The translations under genes and the position numbers were made by a program. DNA of 64,000 nt from Lytechinus pictus (lineage: Eukaryota; Echinodermata; Echinoidea; Temnopleuroida; Toxopneustidae). The notes under the pieces are model-generated. The model ran no database searches. It saw nothing but the letters and a program-made list of their open reading frames with translations, and was not told the DNA's origin. Shown here one piece after another: positions 12,081 through 23,054 of this stretch. Numbering within the stretch: position 1 is the first letter of the stretch; the number at the start of each line of letters is the position of its first letter. The stretch spans positions 21,687,617 through 21,751,616 of the forward strand of contig NC_087261.1 of assembly GCF_037042905.1 (NCBI RefSeq), written 5' to 3'.

Positions 12081-12329
12081 AGCTTTAAAATTTGGGGGTC
12101 AGGGGGGGGGGGGGGATTCTCCTGAAAATAAACAAGGGGAAATACGTCCCCGGGATTTCTACATATGGTAATAAACATGTCGAAGTCTTAGTTATTGCTG
12201 TGAGAACGCTACAATTTATCACAGCAACAGAAACTAACTGTATCAACACAAAATAAACACACATCCACTTGCAAACAGGCAGTATATATACACACCCATT
12301 AATCCGAGTCCTACACATTGCAAAAAAAA

Positions 12330-12420
12330 AAAAAAGGTTATCAATCAAAATTTTAGGGGGGGGGGGACGCAGGAAACAAAATTGACAAAAAAAAGTTATC
12401 AACCAAAATTTTAGGGGGGA
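12330..12420. repeat. Short tandem duplication with G run
   Basis: GGTTATCAATCAAAATTTTAGGGGGG is repeated about 55 bases later as GTTATCAACCAAAATTTTAGGGGGG in the same direction. No gene. Confidence 0.55.
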
Positions 12421-12533
12421 CCACCAATATTTTTTGACAAGCAAAAAAAAAATGGTCCTACATCCACCGTCAAACCAAACACCTTCGAGAAAAAGACCAC
12501 ATATCAACGATTATCACACCCCGCATCAACTGC

Positions 12534-12905
12534 CTTACAGTTCTACCGGTTTATTGCCAATTGGTCCAATGCCAGTTCATCTTATTAACAACTCGTCTCC
12601 TATCATTTGGCCTACCATCAGTTCGTCCACTATCCACATGGTCTAGTTGCCATTTCGTCCACTCACCATTTCGTCTTGTAACCAGTTGGTCCAATAGCCA
12701 TTTAGTCCATAAACCATTTGGTCTTATTGGATAAGTGTTAACTGGACTAAATGAATGAAAAGAAAATGGGTATTAGACCAACTATTTACTAGACAAAATG
12801 GTCATTAACGAACGGGTGATTAGACAAAGTGATTATTGGACCAAATGGTTGTTAGACGAAATGTTGATGGACGGAATGGCATTATACAAAATGAAGGTAG
12901 ACCAA
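12534..12905. repeat. Foldback built of short degenerate CCATTTGGTCC repeats
   Basis: The left half (12534-12728) repeats words such as CCATTTCGTCCA and CCAGTTGGTCCAATAG about every 16-18 bases. The right half (12738-12905) carries the reverse complement (GGACCAAATGG, TAGACAAAATGG). The centre is near 12733. This architecture resembles sea-urchin TU foldback elements, but sequence identity to them was not checked. Confidence 0.65.
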
Positions 12906-13450
12906 AGGTGTTCCTGCAGCTATATGTTGGGGTGTTTGCGAATGCATCGTGATACTTGTCAACAAACAGACTGTTGGACTATTGACTTGTTTCTCACCAA
13001 TAATTTTATTTCATCTATATTTTGGTCTTCAGCTATATATTGTATTGCCATGTTATTCTTAAGATTCTAGGGAAGACCAAAATTGTGCCAAAAGAAACAT
13101 TATAACTATAACCTTTTTTTTTTTATATCTAAAGGACCAAATAAATGGCGACAGGAACAATATAAAAGTGAACCAACTTGAATAAAAAAAAAACATACAC
13201 GTACTAATTCTATACAACAGGAATGTCGACAGAGCGGTAGCACTCTTGAGTGAGCTCCTGAAAACATACTATATTTTGGTGGAAAATTACATGCCTACTT
13301 GGATCAAATATTGCCAAAATGGACGTTAGACAGAAAGAGTACAATCTACGGGGGCAAGTCTCAGGTAAAAAAGCCAACAATACTGGATCTAAAAGGAGGG
13401 AAACTGGTCAGAAAAAAATTGGAATCGCAAGCCACGATACGCATGACGCC
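12906..13450. other. Intergenic DNA, nothing recognised
   Basis: AT-rich with short homopolymers. No ORF or repeat structure was supported. Confidence 0.5.
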
Positions 13451-14030
13451 CACGGGGGGGGGGGGGGGGGGGGCCACTAACATTGACGAGTGGATACCAT
13501 GCGCGACCAAAAAACACGTAAAAAGGATGTCTTTTTCAAGATAGGGCACGTTACGTACGTAACTTGATAAGGGTGTCAAAAACACAAAAATAATAAAAAA
13601 AAGGTATCTATTTCGCTAGGAAAGCTACGTGTTTAGGGTCAAATTTGAGGGGATGATAAAACAAAATTAAAATGTTTTATAAAGGATGTCCTTTTTGCCT
13701 CAATACTACGTGTTTAGAGTCCGATTTGCACGAGGTGTGGAAGGTGGGGTCGTATATAACCAAATGATGTGTATTAAAAGGTAAAACCAACGACCGAAGG
13801 ACCCGTGACTAAATATTCCTGTACTTGTTTAGGGGTTCATTTCAGGGAATACTTGCCAAGAGTATCGTTTTGTTTCCAGTACTTGTTAAGGGTAGGGTTT
13901 CACACGCCAATACGTGTTAAGGGGTGTATTTTCAGAATATGGAAAATACGTGTTTAGGGTGCTTTTCGAGACCGCATGGTCGCGCATGGTATCCACTTGT
14001 CAATGGAAGTGCCCCCCCCCCCCCCGGGAT
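13450..14030. repeat. Foldback element ending in G/C runs
   Basis: After a run of G the left end reads ATTGACGAGTGGATACC ATGCGCGACCA. The right end carries GGTATCCACTTGTCAATGG before a run of C, the reverse complement. Between them the words TACGTGTTTAGGG and ACTTGTTAAGGGT recur. Shorter relatives lie at 27905-28205 and 50335-50640 inside a larger repeat. Confidence 0.65.
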
Positions 14031-14330
14031 GACGCCACGTTGCCTCAGGGTGCCATGGCTGGCGCCAATTTCGCCGATACCTCCCGCACGTCCAGCACCA
14101 GTACGGTGCACGATGTAAATGGACCGCCGACCCCCAACGCGGTACCGTACGGAATTAATGGCATTCATGAGCGACATTAGAGACATGTTTACCAGGAATA
14201 CCAGCTTCACCTCTCAGGTAAATACCAAACTTGATACGGTTGTTACTGAGATAACGAATTTGAAAACTGAAATGGAAGCAACAAAAAAGGTCATTTCTGA
14301 CATAGAAACTAGTCTAACAAATACATCTGG
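14030..14330 (+). pseudogene. L1-like ORF1 N-terminal fragment (coiled coil)
   Basis: The frame from 14119 encodes FMSDIRDMFTRN followed by a heptad-like stretch (VNTKLDTVVTEITNLKTEME, then KKVISDIETSL). This resembles the coiled-coil N-terminal part of L1-clade ORF1 proteins. A preceding frame from about 14056 (MAGANFADTSRTSSTST) may be its shifted start. It is cut at about 14328 by a GCCGCAG repeat block. A C-terminal ORF1 fragment lies downstream at 18510-18729 in the same direction. Confidence 0.5.
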
Positions 14331-14580
14331 GGCCCGTTTCATAAAACATTTGCCGCAGCGGCAACTCCCATTTTCTGCGGCAAATCTGTGTTTCTGCGGC
14401 AAATCTTAAAACAGCGTCAAGTTTCCGTTTCATAAAACTTTGCCGCAGATACTTTCTGCGGCAAATGACAATTTCAGCGGCAATATTTGACGCAGCTCAA
14501 GGAGCTGCGGCAAATGACAATTTCTGCGGCAAATTTGACGCAGCTATTTGAGCTGTGTCAAATATTGCCGCAGAAACAGC
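14328..14580. repeat. TGCCGCAGAAA repeat block
   Basis: TTTCATAAAACTTTGCCGCAG, TTTCTGCGGCAAAT and TTTGACGCAGCT recur in both orientations about eight times over 250 bp, so the block can form several alternative hairpins. No coding sequence. Confidence 0.6.
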
Positions 14581-14984
14581 TTTTTCATCAAAATACCAAC
14601 AATTTTGAGGGCCTAAGAGCCATATTGGTCAATTTTTTGATGATTTTGATTTGATAAATTGCTTTTTGTCATTCTAAATAGAAAATACATGTATTTTTAC
14701 TCATTGACAAATAAAAAGTAGATCTTTATTGAATCATCATTCATTCTTTTTAAAGTCAAATTTATTTCAATAAATAGATACAGAGGGAACATACATTGTG
14801 TTCCTGCAAATTTACACTTTCAAAAAAGCTTTCCTTTATCCTGTAAAAGAATGAACAAATGATGTCTCATTTTGTAAAAGATGTTTCCTCATTGGCTTTT
14901 GAGTTTCAATTAAATTCATTTCATAAGTGCTGTTGGTTTTTGCTGATGTGCTTGTTGAAACTCTTGCTGAAGTTGTGGTTGCTG

Positions 14985-16002
14985 TTAATGTTCCCGGAGT
15001 GGTTGTTGGACATCTTGATGTTGTTGAGGTTGCCGGTGTGGTTTTTGCACCTCCTGCAGAAATTGTTTATGCTGCTGTTGTTGTTGCTGTTGGTCAATGC
15101 TGTCGTTACATCTCCTGTGTGGTTGCTGCTGTTTTTGCTCCTGCTGCTGTTCATGTGATTGAAGTACCTGAAATAGAAATTAATTTATAATGCATATAAG
15201 CAAGATACCAAAGTTATTCCTAATTTCATTTTCATTGTTAACCCTTAATAGACTGGGGGGGGGGGGGGGTGGAGGCATCTTTCGATACTTTGCAAGATTT
15301 CTCCAAATGGACAAGATCCTCAGGCGCCCCCCGGGATGATCTACCAGAATAGCCTCACCTAGTAAGGTTTATTAACAGGCTTTTGTACTCATTACATTCA
15401 GTTGATTTTGCATCAACTCAATTCAACAAATGAATGTAAAGGGTCTACCAGTAAAACAAAATTATGTGAGCTACTCGGGTAATCTACCTGAGTCCTATTA
15501 CTCCTTTACTGACAAATTAATAATTAAAAATATGATGAAGTGAATAACTAGCATCTATGTCTTTGCAGTAATTTGACATGTTGCATCTTAGGTGGTAGTG
15601 GTGGGGGTCAATAATTATAGAAATGCAGAATATTCATGTACCACTTTGGCAAGAGAAAGCAAGTCACATTATCTACCAATGATTGATATTGGTTTGTCGT
15701 TTTTGCAGCTGTAAAAGAAATATATATCAATTTAACACCTTGAACTTAGAGTTTAATTCTAAAATATGGACTGGATTCTTGACGAAGAGCAAATCAAGAA
15801 GACAAAAATCATTCAAATTGTTATCATGTGACATACTTCCTATGCCAAAGTGAATCAGAATTATAATCAAGAGTGTTTAACTTACAGGTGAAATCACATT
15901 TCTAGGCTCTTTGTATGGCTCTCCAAACCCTTCAGTCATTGATTTTGGCATGGCTTTCTGATACTATCTTGTGTCTATCTGGAAATGTGGACAAAGCCTC
16001 AC
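14985..16002 (-). CDS. Possible two-exon minus-strand gene, glutamine-rich
   Basis: A candidate exon at 16002-15886 (acceptor CCTTCAG, donor GTAAGT) contains ATG at 15951 and encodes MPKSMTEGFGEPYKEPRNVISP. It joins in phase 0 to 15167-14985 (acceptor CTATTTCAG), which encodes VLQSHEQQQEQKQQQPHRR and further Q-rich residues to TAA, about 82 residues in all. The splice sites look good and the phases agree. However, the exon upstream of the ATG has an in-frame TAG, the tail is CAG/CAA low complexity, and no family is recognised. It may be a non-coding transcript or a transposon relic. Confidence 0.25.
15168..15885. other. Between the candidate exons, nothing firm
   Basis: 15235-15270 reads TTAACCCTTAATAGACTGGGG, which resembles one end of the TTAA-flanked MITE family described at 16621-17297, but no matching right end was found. 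Confidence 0.4.
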
Positions 16003-16620
16003 CTGAAGGAATAAATTAAATTGAAATTTTCAAAAAATGTTTGGCACTTTTTTTTCTCACATGTATACATTGCATGTATATCAAAAGAAAGTTTTTATCA
16101 TGGGGGGGGGGGGGAGGGGTAAAGGGATCAAGATGGGTTAATATGATGAACAAAAATGCAAACATGCAACAATAGATAATATATAAGGAATCTCTGGTTG
16201 AGAAACATCACTTCATATGCTATGCAATTGTTCCTCATAATTTATCTTGCACACACATGTACACGTAGTGAGGGAGAGAGAGAGAGCGTTGTCATCGTAC
16301 ATGCAAAAAGTATTAAATCCATCACTGGTGTATAGATGAGGGGGCAATGCCCCCCCCCCGCAATGTTTCATGACCAACAAAAAAAAAAGGGAATGGGAAA
16401 GGGTGAAATAGTCTATTATTTTCTGATTACGTCAAAATCTTTCTAAAAATTTGATTTCTGTATTTAAAAGTTCAACAATTTTGCTCACTCCCTTCGCTCT
16501 CTTGCATCTTTGGAGAACTTTTGTTCCATCCGCCATATTTAGCCCTCTCAAAATATTTGGCTCATTACGCCACTGAAATCCATTGTAAGGATTTTATATT
16601 TTAATGTAAACCTAATCTAA

Positions 16621-17297
16621 CCCTAATAAGACTGCCAGGGTATTTTGGAGGCAGGAAAGATAGGGGGGGTGGGGGCCCTCAAGATCTTGACCGTTAATTG
16701 CGCATTTGTGAAAAAATGCAACATGCCTGTCACAGATGAAAAAATTGTATATTTGATCGTTCTAAAATTATTCAAATTTATTTGTAATTAATAAATTTTA
16801 CTTATTCATGCATGAAATTAGAATTTGGCTGGAAATCTATAAACAAAGCCCTTGAAGTGTTTTTTTTTTGTTTAGACACATAAACGTTAAATGATATCAA
16901 ATTCCATTCATCTGTATTTTTTTTTTCTGAAGTATTTCTTTGTTTTTTTTTTATACTTTTTTTTTGATATTGTTGACAAAATTTTCTGATCATAAGCAAC
17001 TTGAAAGTAATTGATTTTAATCAGTAAAAATAAAAATTACCGGTATGATACAATTATGAATTTGGGCTAGAAACAGAATTTGCATTGGATTTGTTCATGA
17101 AATCACATTTTAAAGTAATTCTGACATGTACTTACACAACGTTGCGTAATTACAGAACCGGGTACCCATGTGTCACAAATTTTGTCTGAAAACTCATGAA
17201 TCTTTAAAATAAAGGCATATAATGACGCGGCACCATCTTTCACGTTGTGGATTTATCGCGAAAATTTTTGAGCCCCCCCCCCACCGCCTTTTTAGGG
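16621..17297. mobile_element. piggyBac-like MITE, 677 bp
   Basis: Ends are CCCTAATAAGAC and (reverse complement) CCCTAAAAAGGCGG. The right flank is TTAA (17298-17301) and the left flank is CTAA (16617-16620), read as a mutated TTAA. Near the right end the word TTTATCGCGAAAATTTTTGAGCCCCC is shared, inverted, with the copy starting at 56935. No transposase. TTAA flanks with CCC-starting ends are typical of piggyBac-type elements. Confidence 0.6.
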
Positions 17298-17406
17298 TTA
17301 AATCAGATTGCACATCATGATGGGTTTTACTGATATTCATTCTGCAACCCATATTTCAAAGACTATCCATCATATCTGACATTGATTTTTACCTGTGGCT
17401 GCATGT

Positions 17407-17754
17407 TAGTCTCTGCTTTTCTACAACTGTGGCCAAATATTCTGCAACAAGTTCATTAGATGGGCCCTTGGCATTTTTCTTATTGTAGGAGACCGGCAGC
17501 CCTGGCTTTGAAGTTCCTGGTCTATCCTTCTCCAGCTGCAATATCTGGTCAGTTGAGGACTTGGGGGCTTTGTGTCAGGAGTGGTCTTGGTAGTGGCGGT
17601 GGCAATGGTGATGGCAGTGGCAGAAGCAGACTTGGTGGTGGTGGCATTAGTAGCACTGATGGTGGTGGCAGCAGTGGTGGTGGTGACTGCAATTGCAGCA
17701 TTGTTGATGGTGGTATACGCCTCATCACGACCAACATTTGCTCCTGCTGCCATC
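17407..17754 (-). other. Low-complexity exon-like block, minus strand
   Basis: A minus-strand stretch with ACC/GCC-rich triplets (17555-17700) is followed by an open frame reading STDQILQLEKDRPGTSKPG and ELVAEYLATVVEKQ, ending at CCACAG/GTAAAAA, a usable donor at 17407/17406. Another frame is open for 110 codons. Which frame is real is unclear, and none joins the exon at 16002 without a stop. No family recognised. Confidence 0.25.
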
Positions 17755-17759
17755 TATTA

Positions 17760-18500
17760 TGTTTTAAGTAGAATAAACATTAAAACATTTGATTATTAAC
17801 ACATCAACTTCAGAACACTAGTATATTGATAATAAAACTTGTAGATATAGCAGTCAAAGCATAAAATGAACTTCCACAGAAGAGTACATGTACCTTCTTC
17901 TAATAGAATTTCAGACCACCTTGAGGATGTTATGCTCAAAGCAAGGTTTTTATTTGACAACATTGGTCAAAGAGGAACATGGATTTAAATCTCAGAATAC
18001 AACTCGTATCATTGGTTGATCAATAGTACTGTACAATACCCCATTCAGATATACGTTGACCAATTATTTCTTGTTGAAACACATATGTCTTTGTTATCAA
18101 TCTTGTAGGGTATAGAGAGCATGCTGATTCTATAGCTATCAGTGTTGTGTACCGAGGACGGCCTCGGGACCAGAATTTGCGTCCTCGGCCTTGAAGCCTT
18201 ATGTCTCGGCCTCGGTCGCTCTGTCTTGATGTCTCGGCTCCGAGGCCTGACAAATGCAGTCATTTCCAGCACATAAATTGTGTCCATCATCAACGCAATG
18301 TGAATTTCTAATGCACACACTATTATTAGATCTAGATTCCACCCCACCCCCCCCTCTCTATAGATTTTATATATACCGGTAATATATATATATTTTGCCT
18401 GTTTTTTAAATTTATTCTATTCATTTATTTTCAATTTTTTACATTCATTTATTCATTTATTTTTTTTTCTTGAGGGGGGGTCAATGGACCCCCCTGGCAT
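17760..18500. repeat. CTCGGCCTCGG repeat in otherwise plain DNA
   Basis: 18140-18250 holds a block of CTCGGCCT/GAGGCCGAG words in both directions. The rest is AT-rich, with TA-rich DNA at 18360-18470. No gene. Confidence 0.45.
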
Positions 18501-18509
18501 CAGTGCATC

Positions 18510-18729
18510 GGACCCTCCGTCGCCTTTTAGTCGGGTTTCCATCCGTACGGATTTGCCTCCCAGCATGAAAAGAGAAAGAGGAAGATTGGCAGCAATTGCA
18601 TACAACATTCGTAAGAACAATAACCTGTCAACCAGGATCAAAGTCACTGGAACCAAGATTTTGATACAAACACGCAAACCTGTAAAGAATGGAGGCACGC
18701 CAGATCGTTGGGCTAATTGGTCCGAGTAA
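18510..18729 (+). pseudogene. L1-like ORF1 C-terminal domain fragment
   Basis: The frame reads SIRTDLPPSMKRERGRLAAI, then AYNIRKNNNLSTRIKVTGTK, ending before TAA at 18727. The pattern DLPP-x(3)-R-x-RL-x-x-IAY...R followed by a beta-type strand is that of the C-terminal domain of L1-clade ORF1 (RNA-binding chaperone). No ORF2 follows. It may be the other half of the fragment at 14030-14330, separated by about 4.2 kb of inserted DNA, but the middle domain is missing. Confidence 0.55.
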
Positions 18730-20030
18730 TCTTCATCCAAGAGCACCCATATAATATATTTGATTTTGTTTATACATCATCATGTGAGTAAACATCTTAA
18801 AAATATTCACATGATCATTCGCTACATATTGGCCTTTTTGGTTTACCCCCACCCCCAATAAAAAAAATGATTAGAATTCAATATATTTATCATAATTGGT
18901 AAACTAATAAGAAAAATGACATATCCTCCCTCTATTTATGAAACAAGCTTTTTCATAATAGTAGCATAACAAAATCAGTTTGTATTCAGCTTATTTAATT
19001 GCAAAACATACTAAGGTAATTTTTTTTCCTTTTTCATACAGAAAAATTCATGTATACATGCTAACACAATCTGCTTGAATAAAAGAAAGAATACTTTTCA
19101 CTTTACAGGCAATATAATAAAAAAATAAAAATAAAAAAAACCTATGAGATTTTTCTCTTTTTCATGAAGTAAATTAGTGTACACTTGAGCTGAAATTTTC
19201 ACAAATTATAATTCTATATTTGTTTATTCTTTATTTCAACAACTTCAATTCTACTTGTGTAATATGATCGACAGATCACTGACTACACGGTTATCTGGTT
19301 ACAATGGAATTTCATTGCTAAATATATCATTCCTAAACAAATTTAAAATTTATTTATTTAATTTTTTTAAATAAAACTTCCTACACTTCCTGTACTACTT
19401 GTCGTTGCAGGTACAATCTGAATTTGGTTTCTCTATTTTGCTGGAAATTACATGTAGGTAGGCACCATAAAAAATCTTTATGCTACCTATTCACATTCAT
19501 ATTCTGGTTAAAATAAAATCATGAACTTTTCTCATTTTTTTAATGAATAATTAGGCAAAGGGCTCTGCTAAAATTTCAACTTAATGAGGAAGTATCAGAG
19601 TGTTAAGGTCTATATCAGATTGTGTCATGGTAGGGCTGGCTTGCTTATTTTGAACAGCAACATACCTTTAAATAAGTCGTGTCCTAATGCTTGTATTGTA
19701 TCTATTTAATACTATCCAGTATATATACTATCCAGTAGAGTATTTGAGTCACTATTGAATTGCTAATATTGTGGAATGTTAATTTGTGGACGCTCATGCA
19801 CGTACAGCCTATACCAACAATCTATGAAAAAGCCACAATGAGAAATCAGTGAATTCCAACCTGCCAATATACGCGTCATCAGTCTCAATTTGAATGAAAA
19901 TGAATCCCAAAAGATAAACTCTTTGTGCATTGAACTTGAAAATGATTTAACACCCACCGCTGTATTTATTCATGAACACTTTGTATGAACGAATGTTTAC
20001 TTCATATCTACTCCAGATTTTGTACGCTAT
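18730..20030. other. AT-rich intergenic DNA, nothing recognised
   Basis: Long AT-rich stretch with short poly-A and poly-T runs. No ORF, RNA or clear repeat boundary was identified. Confidence 0.5.
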
Positions 20031-20035
20031 ACCAT

Positions 20036-20557
20036 TTTTTCTCATTGTGGTTGGATCATGACAAACTATATAATGGAAGTCCGCAGATCGCCGAAAACAT
20101 CGTATCCTTAGCAGACGCTATCTCAGCGAATGGCTGTGAAGTTGGCTTGTCCAGTATAATTCACCGCAGGTGGGAATCAGCTCATCAGAGACGCCGGGTT
20201 GATGTGGTAAATGAGCGACTGAAGAGAGCTTCACGTGAAAGGGGATGGGGTTTCATCGACAACAACAACATCGGTGACAGGCACCTTGGTAAGGATGGAG
20301 TACATATAAATAAGGCAGGACAAGCTGTTCTAGCCTCAAATTTTCGACGCTTCATAGAGCGACTTCGAGGGCAAGCTCCACTTGATCAGAAGTTGACATA
20401 CGCTGAAGCTCTGATGGGATCTTCAACGCAGGATTTCGAGGTGATTCCACCGAGAGGGAGGCTGAAATCAACCCCGGTCCATCCTTGGCTTCCACAGACG
20501 AAATATCAACAGGGGTGGCACGAGTATCTACGTTTCATCAAAGCAACATGCAGCTAA
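20036..20557 (+). pseudogene. CR1-like LINE ORF1: SGNH/GDSL-type esterase fragment
   Basis: The frame reads GSPQIAENIVSLADAISANG, RRVDVVNERLKRASRERGW and DRHLGKDGVHINKAGQAVL. The last is the D-x-x-H block of SGNH hydrolases, with DGVHIN supplying the histidine and aspartate. CR1-clade LINEs are known to carry such an esterase in ORF1. The earlier HCGTND-type block is frameshifted (TCATTGTGGTTGGATCATGAC near 20039), and the catalytic serine block is missing, so the copy is 5'-truncated. ORF2 follows in the same direction about 200 bases later. Confidence 0.75.
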
Positions 20558-20699
20558 ACTATGTCTCTAACTGTGGTGAATCTTGTGGAAACCGTGACGA
20601 ATCTTATTCAATATCACCATCATTTTCTCGTAACTCTTCACAAGTTGGTAATGAGACTTTTAATCACCTTGATACTTCCAGTAGGCCTACTCACATGAT

Positions 20700-23032
20700 C
20701 TGAGAAAAGGTAAAATTAATCAGTTAGTAAATGGTTCAGTTCCTAGTTTTAGAAATAGGGGCTTAAAATTTGCTCATTTGAATATTCACAGTTTAATTGC
20801 TAAAATTGATGAACTTAGATTACTTTTGAGAAATTCATCATTTGATGTTGTCGGATTGAATGAAACACTTTGCGACTCAATGATTGATGATTCTGAATTG
20901 CGTATTGATGATTATGTCTTATTAAGTAGAGATCGTACGAGACACGGAGGTGGTGTGGCTGTATACATATCGAAGAGGTTCAATTACAAAAGAAGGGATG
21001 ATCTGATTTCATCAAATTTAGAATGTATTTGGTTTGAATTGCATTATCCAAACAAGTCTCCAATTATGGTTAGGGAGTTTTATAGACCTCCGAATTCTCA
21101 TGTTGATTTCTTTGAAGAATTAGACAGAAACTTGGACGCTGCTCTCTTGGAAGATATGAGCAGTATTATTTTGGGCGATTTCAACTGATTGTATGCTACA
21201 ACAAAATGATGTCAATGGGGAAAAATAATGTTTTATACAAATATGTACGGGCTGAGTCAGCTAATTGATACTGCTACAAGAGTTACAAATACATCTGCCA
21301 CTTTAATATATTTGATATTTGTATCAGACAAAGAACTATACAGTGAATGGGGAATATTTGAAACTAGTATAAGCGATCATTATTTGGTGTATACAATTCG
21401 CGATTTCAGTGCTAAGATGTATAAAGATTTCGAATATGCAGAATTTCGTTCATTTAAAAACCTTGATGAGGAAACATTTTATAGTGAATTGAGAAATATT
21501 CATTGGCAGGTCGTAAAAGATATAGATGATGTTGATGTTGCTTGGGATGTATGGTTGACTTTTTTCAATGATGTAATCAACAGGCACATTCCCTTTTGTA
21601 AAAAGCGGATAAGAAAAAAAGCTTGTCCTTGGATAGCTGACGAGGTCGTCAAGCTAATGAAGGAACGTGATAAGGTTCTAAAAACAGCTAAAGCTAACAA
21701 AAATAATGATATTTGGGACACATACAAATTTCTGAAAAATAAAGTTATTCATCTTATGAGAAAAAGTAAAAAATAATATAATGCAAACCAGTTTTCACAA
21801 AATCATAACAATAGTAAGAAAATGTGGAGATGTTTGAGAGAACTTGTGCCCAAGTCATTACCTATTTCTCCCAACACCATAAACGTAGATGGAACAGATG
21901 TATCGGGCAATGCAAATATTGCTGAAGCATTTAATGAATTTTTCATTTCAAATGCTATTAATATTACTAAGGACCTGCAAAGGGATACGTCTCAACAGAG
22001 AGTTCAAGTAGAAGATGATACAAATGTTGGTTCAATTCACTCTCAATTTGATCTAAAGTTGATTACTAGAGATTTTGTTTTGAAACAGATTGATAATCTA
22101 AGTATAGATAAATCAACTGGGGAAGATCATGTCAGCTGCAAACTTTTAAAGATGACAAAAAATGTTATCGCAGAGTCCCTTTGTGATATTATTAACAAAT
22201 CCCTTTCTACTGGAGTTGTTCCTCGTGAATGGAAAAAGGCTCGGGTAGTACCAATATTTAAATCTGGTGATATGTCTTCGTTGAATAACTACCGCCCCAT
22301 TTCTATATTACCAATCGTGAGTAAAATTTTAGAAAGGGCTGTTCACCAACAGCTAAGTGAATTATTGGACGTGAATGATTTATTACACCCAAATCAATCT
22401 GGTTTTCGGCCTATGCATTCAACAACTACTGCCCTTGCAAAACTTGTAAATCAGTGGTCGTTAAACATTGATAACAATTTAATTTCTGGAGTTGCGTTCA
22501 TAGATCTTCGGAAGGCCTTTGATACCGTGGACCATGAGCTGCTTTTAAAGAAATTAGCTTGCATTGGTTGTAGTAATAGGACTATCACTTGGTTCAAATC
22601 ATATTTATTTGATCGACAACAAGTGACACAATTCAAAGGAGCCAAATCGCATCCTTCAATCGTCAAATTAGGCGTGCCACAAGGGTCAATTCTAGGTCCC
22701 CTTTTATTTTCAATATTTGTTAATAGTTTACCTGAATGTATTCATGAAGGTATTATAGATATGTACGCTGACGACACGACACTTACCGTCAGTGCGAATG
22801 ATGCGACAGTTTTGGAAGAAAAATTAACTGTTGCATTAATCAGCTCGTCCTCAACACTGAAAAAACTTGTGTCATGATAATAGGTTCTCGTGCTAATCTC
22901 AGGAAAAAAAATTCTTTCACGATTCCGTTAAACGGTGATTTGATAAATAGAGTTCAATTCACCAAATGCTTAGGAGTTTTAAAAGATGGAAGAACTGAAA
23001 TGGTCAAAACAAATTGAAAATGTATGTACACC
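20700..23032 (+). pseudogene. CR1-like LINE ORF2, endonuclease and reverse transcriptase (first part)
   Basis: Endonuclease motifs: KFAHLNIHSLIAKIDEL, DVVGLNETL, GGGVAVYISK, YRPPNSHVDFF, ILGDFN (stop at 21186-21188), then ISDHYLVYTI. Reverse transcriptase motifs from 21822: LSIDKSTGEDHVSCKLLK, NNYRPISILPIVSKILE, NQSGFRPMHSTTTAL, FIDLRKAFDTVDH, LGVPQGSILGPLLFSIFVN, MYADDTTL. There are at least five breaks: TGA after GDFN, TAA at 21773-21775, a frameshift near 22840, TGA at 22875-22877, and a shift near 22985. The frame can be followed to the codons for IENVCT (23013-23030). The element then breaks off at the 9.3-kb insertion and resumes at 32320. Confidence 0.9.
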
Positions 23033-23054
23033 CCCTTACAAAAAAAAATTGCTG

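Noticed and set aside
17421..17799. Val/Ala/Gly-rich plus-strand and Thr/Ala-rich minus-strand frames
   Set aside because: Produced by GGT/GGC triplet repeats; only the block near the donor at 17407 is kept as a weak exon candidate.
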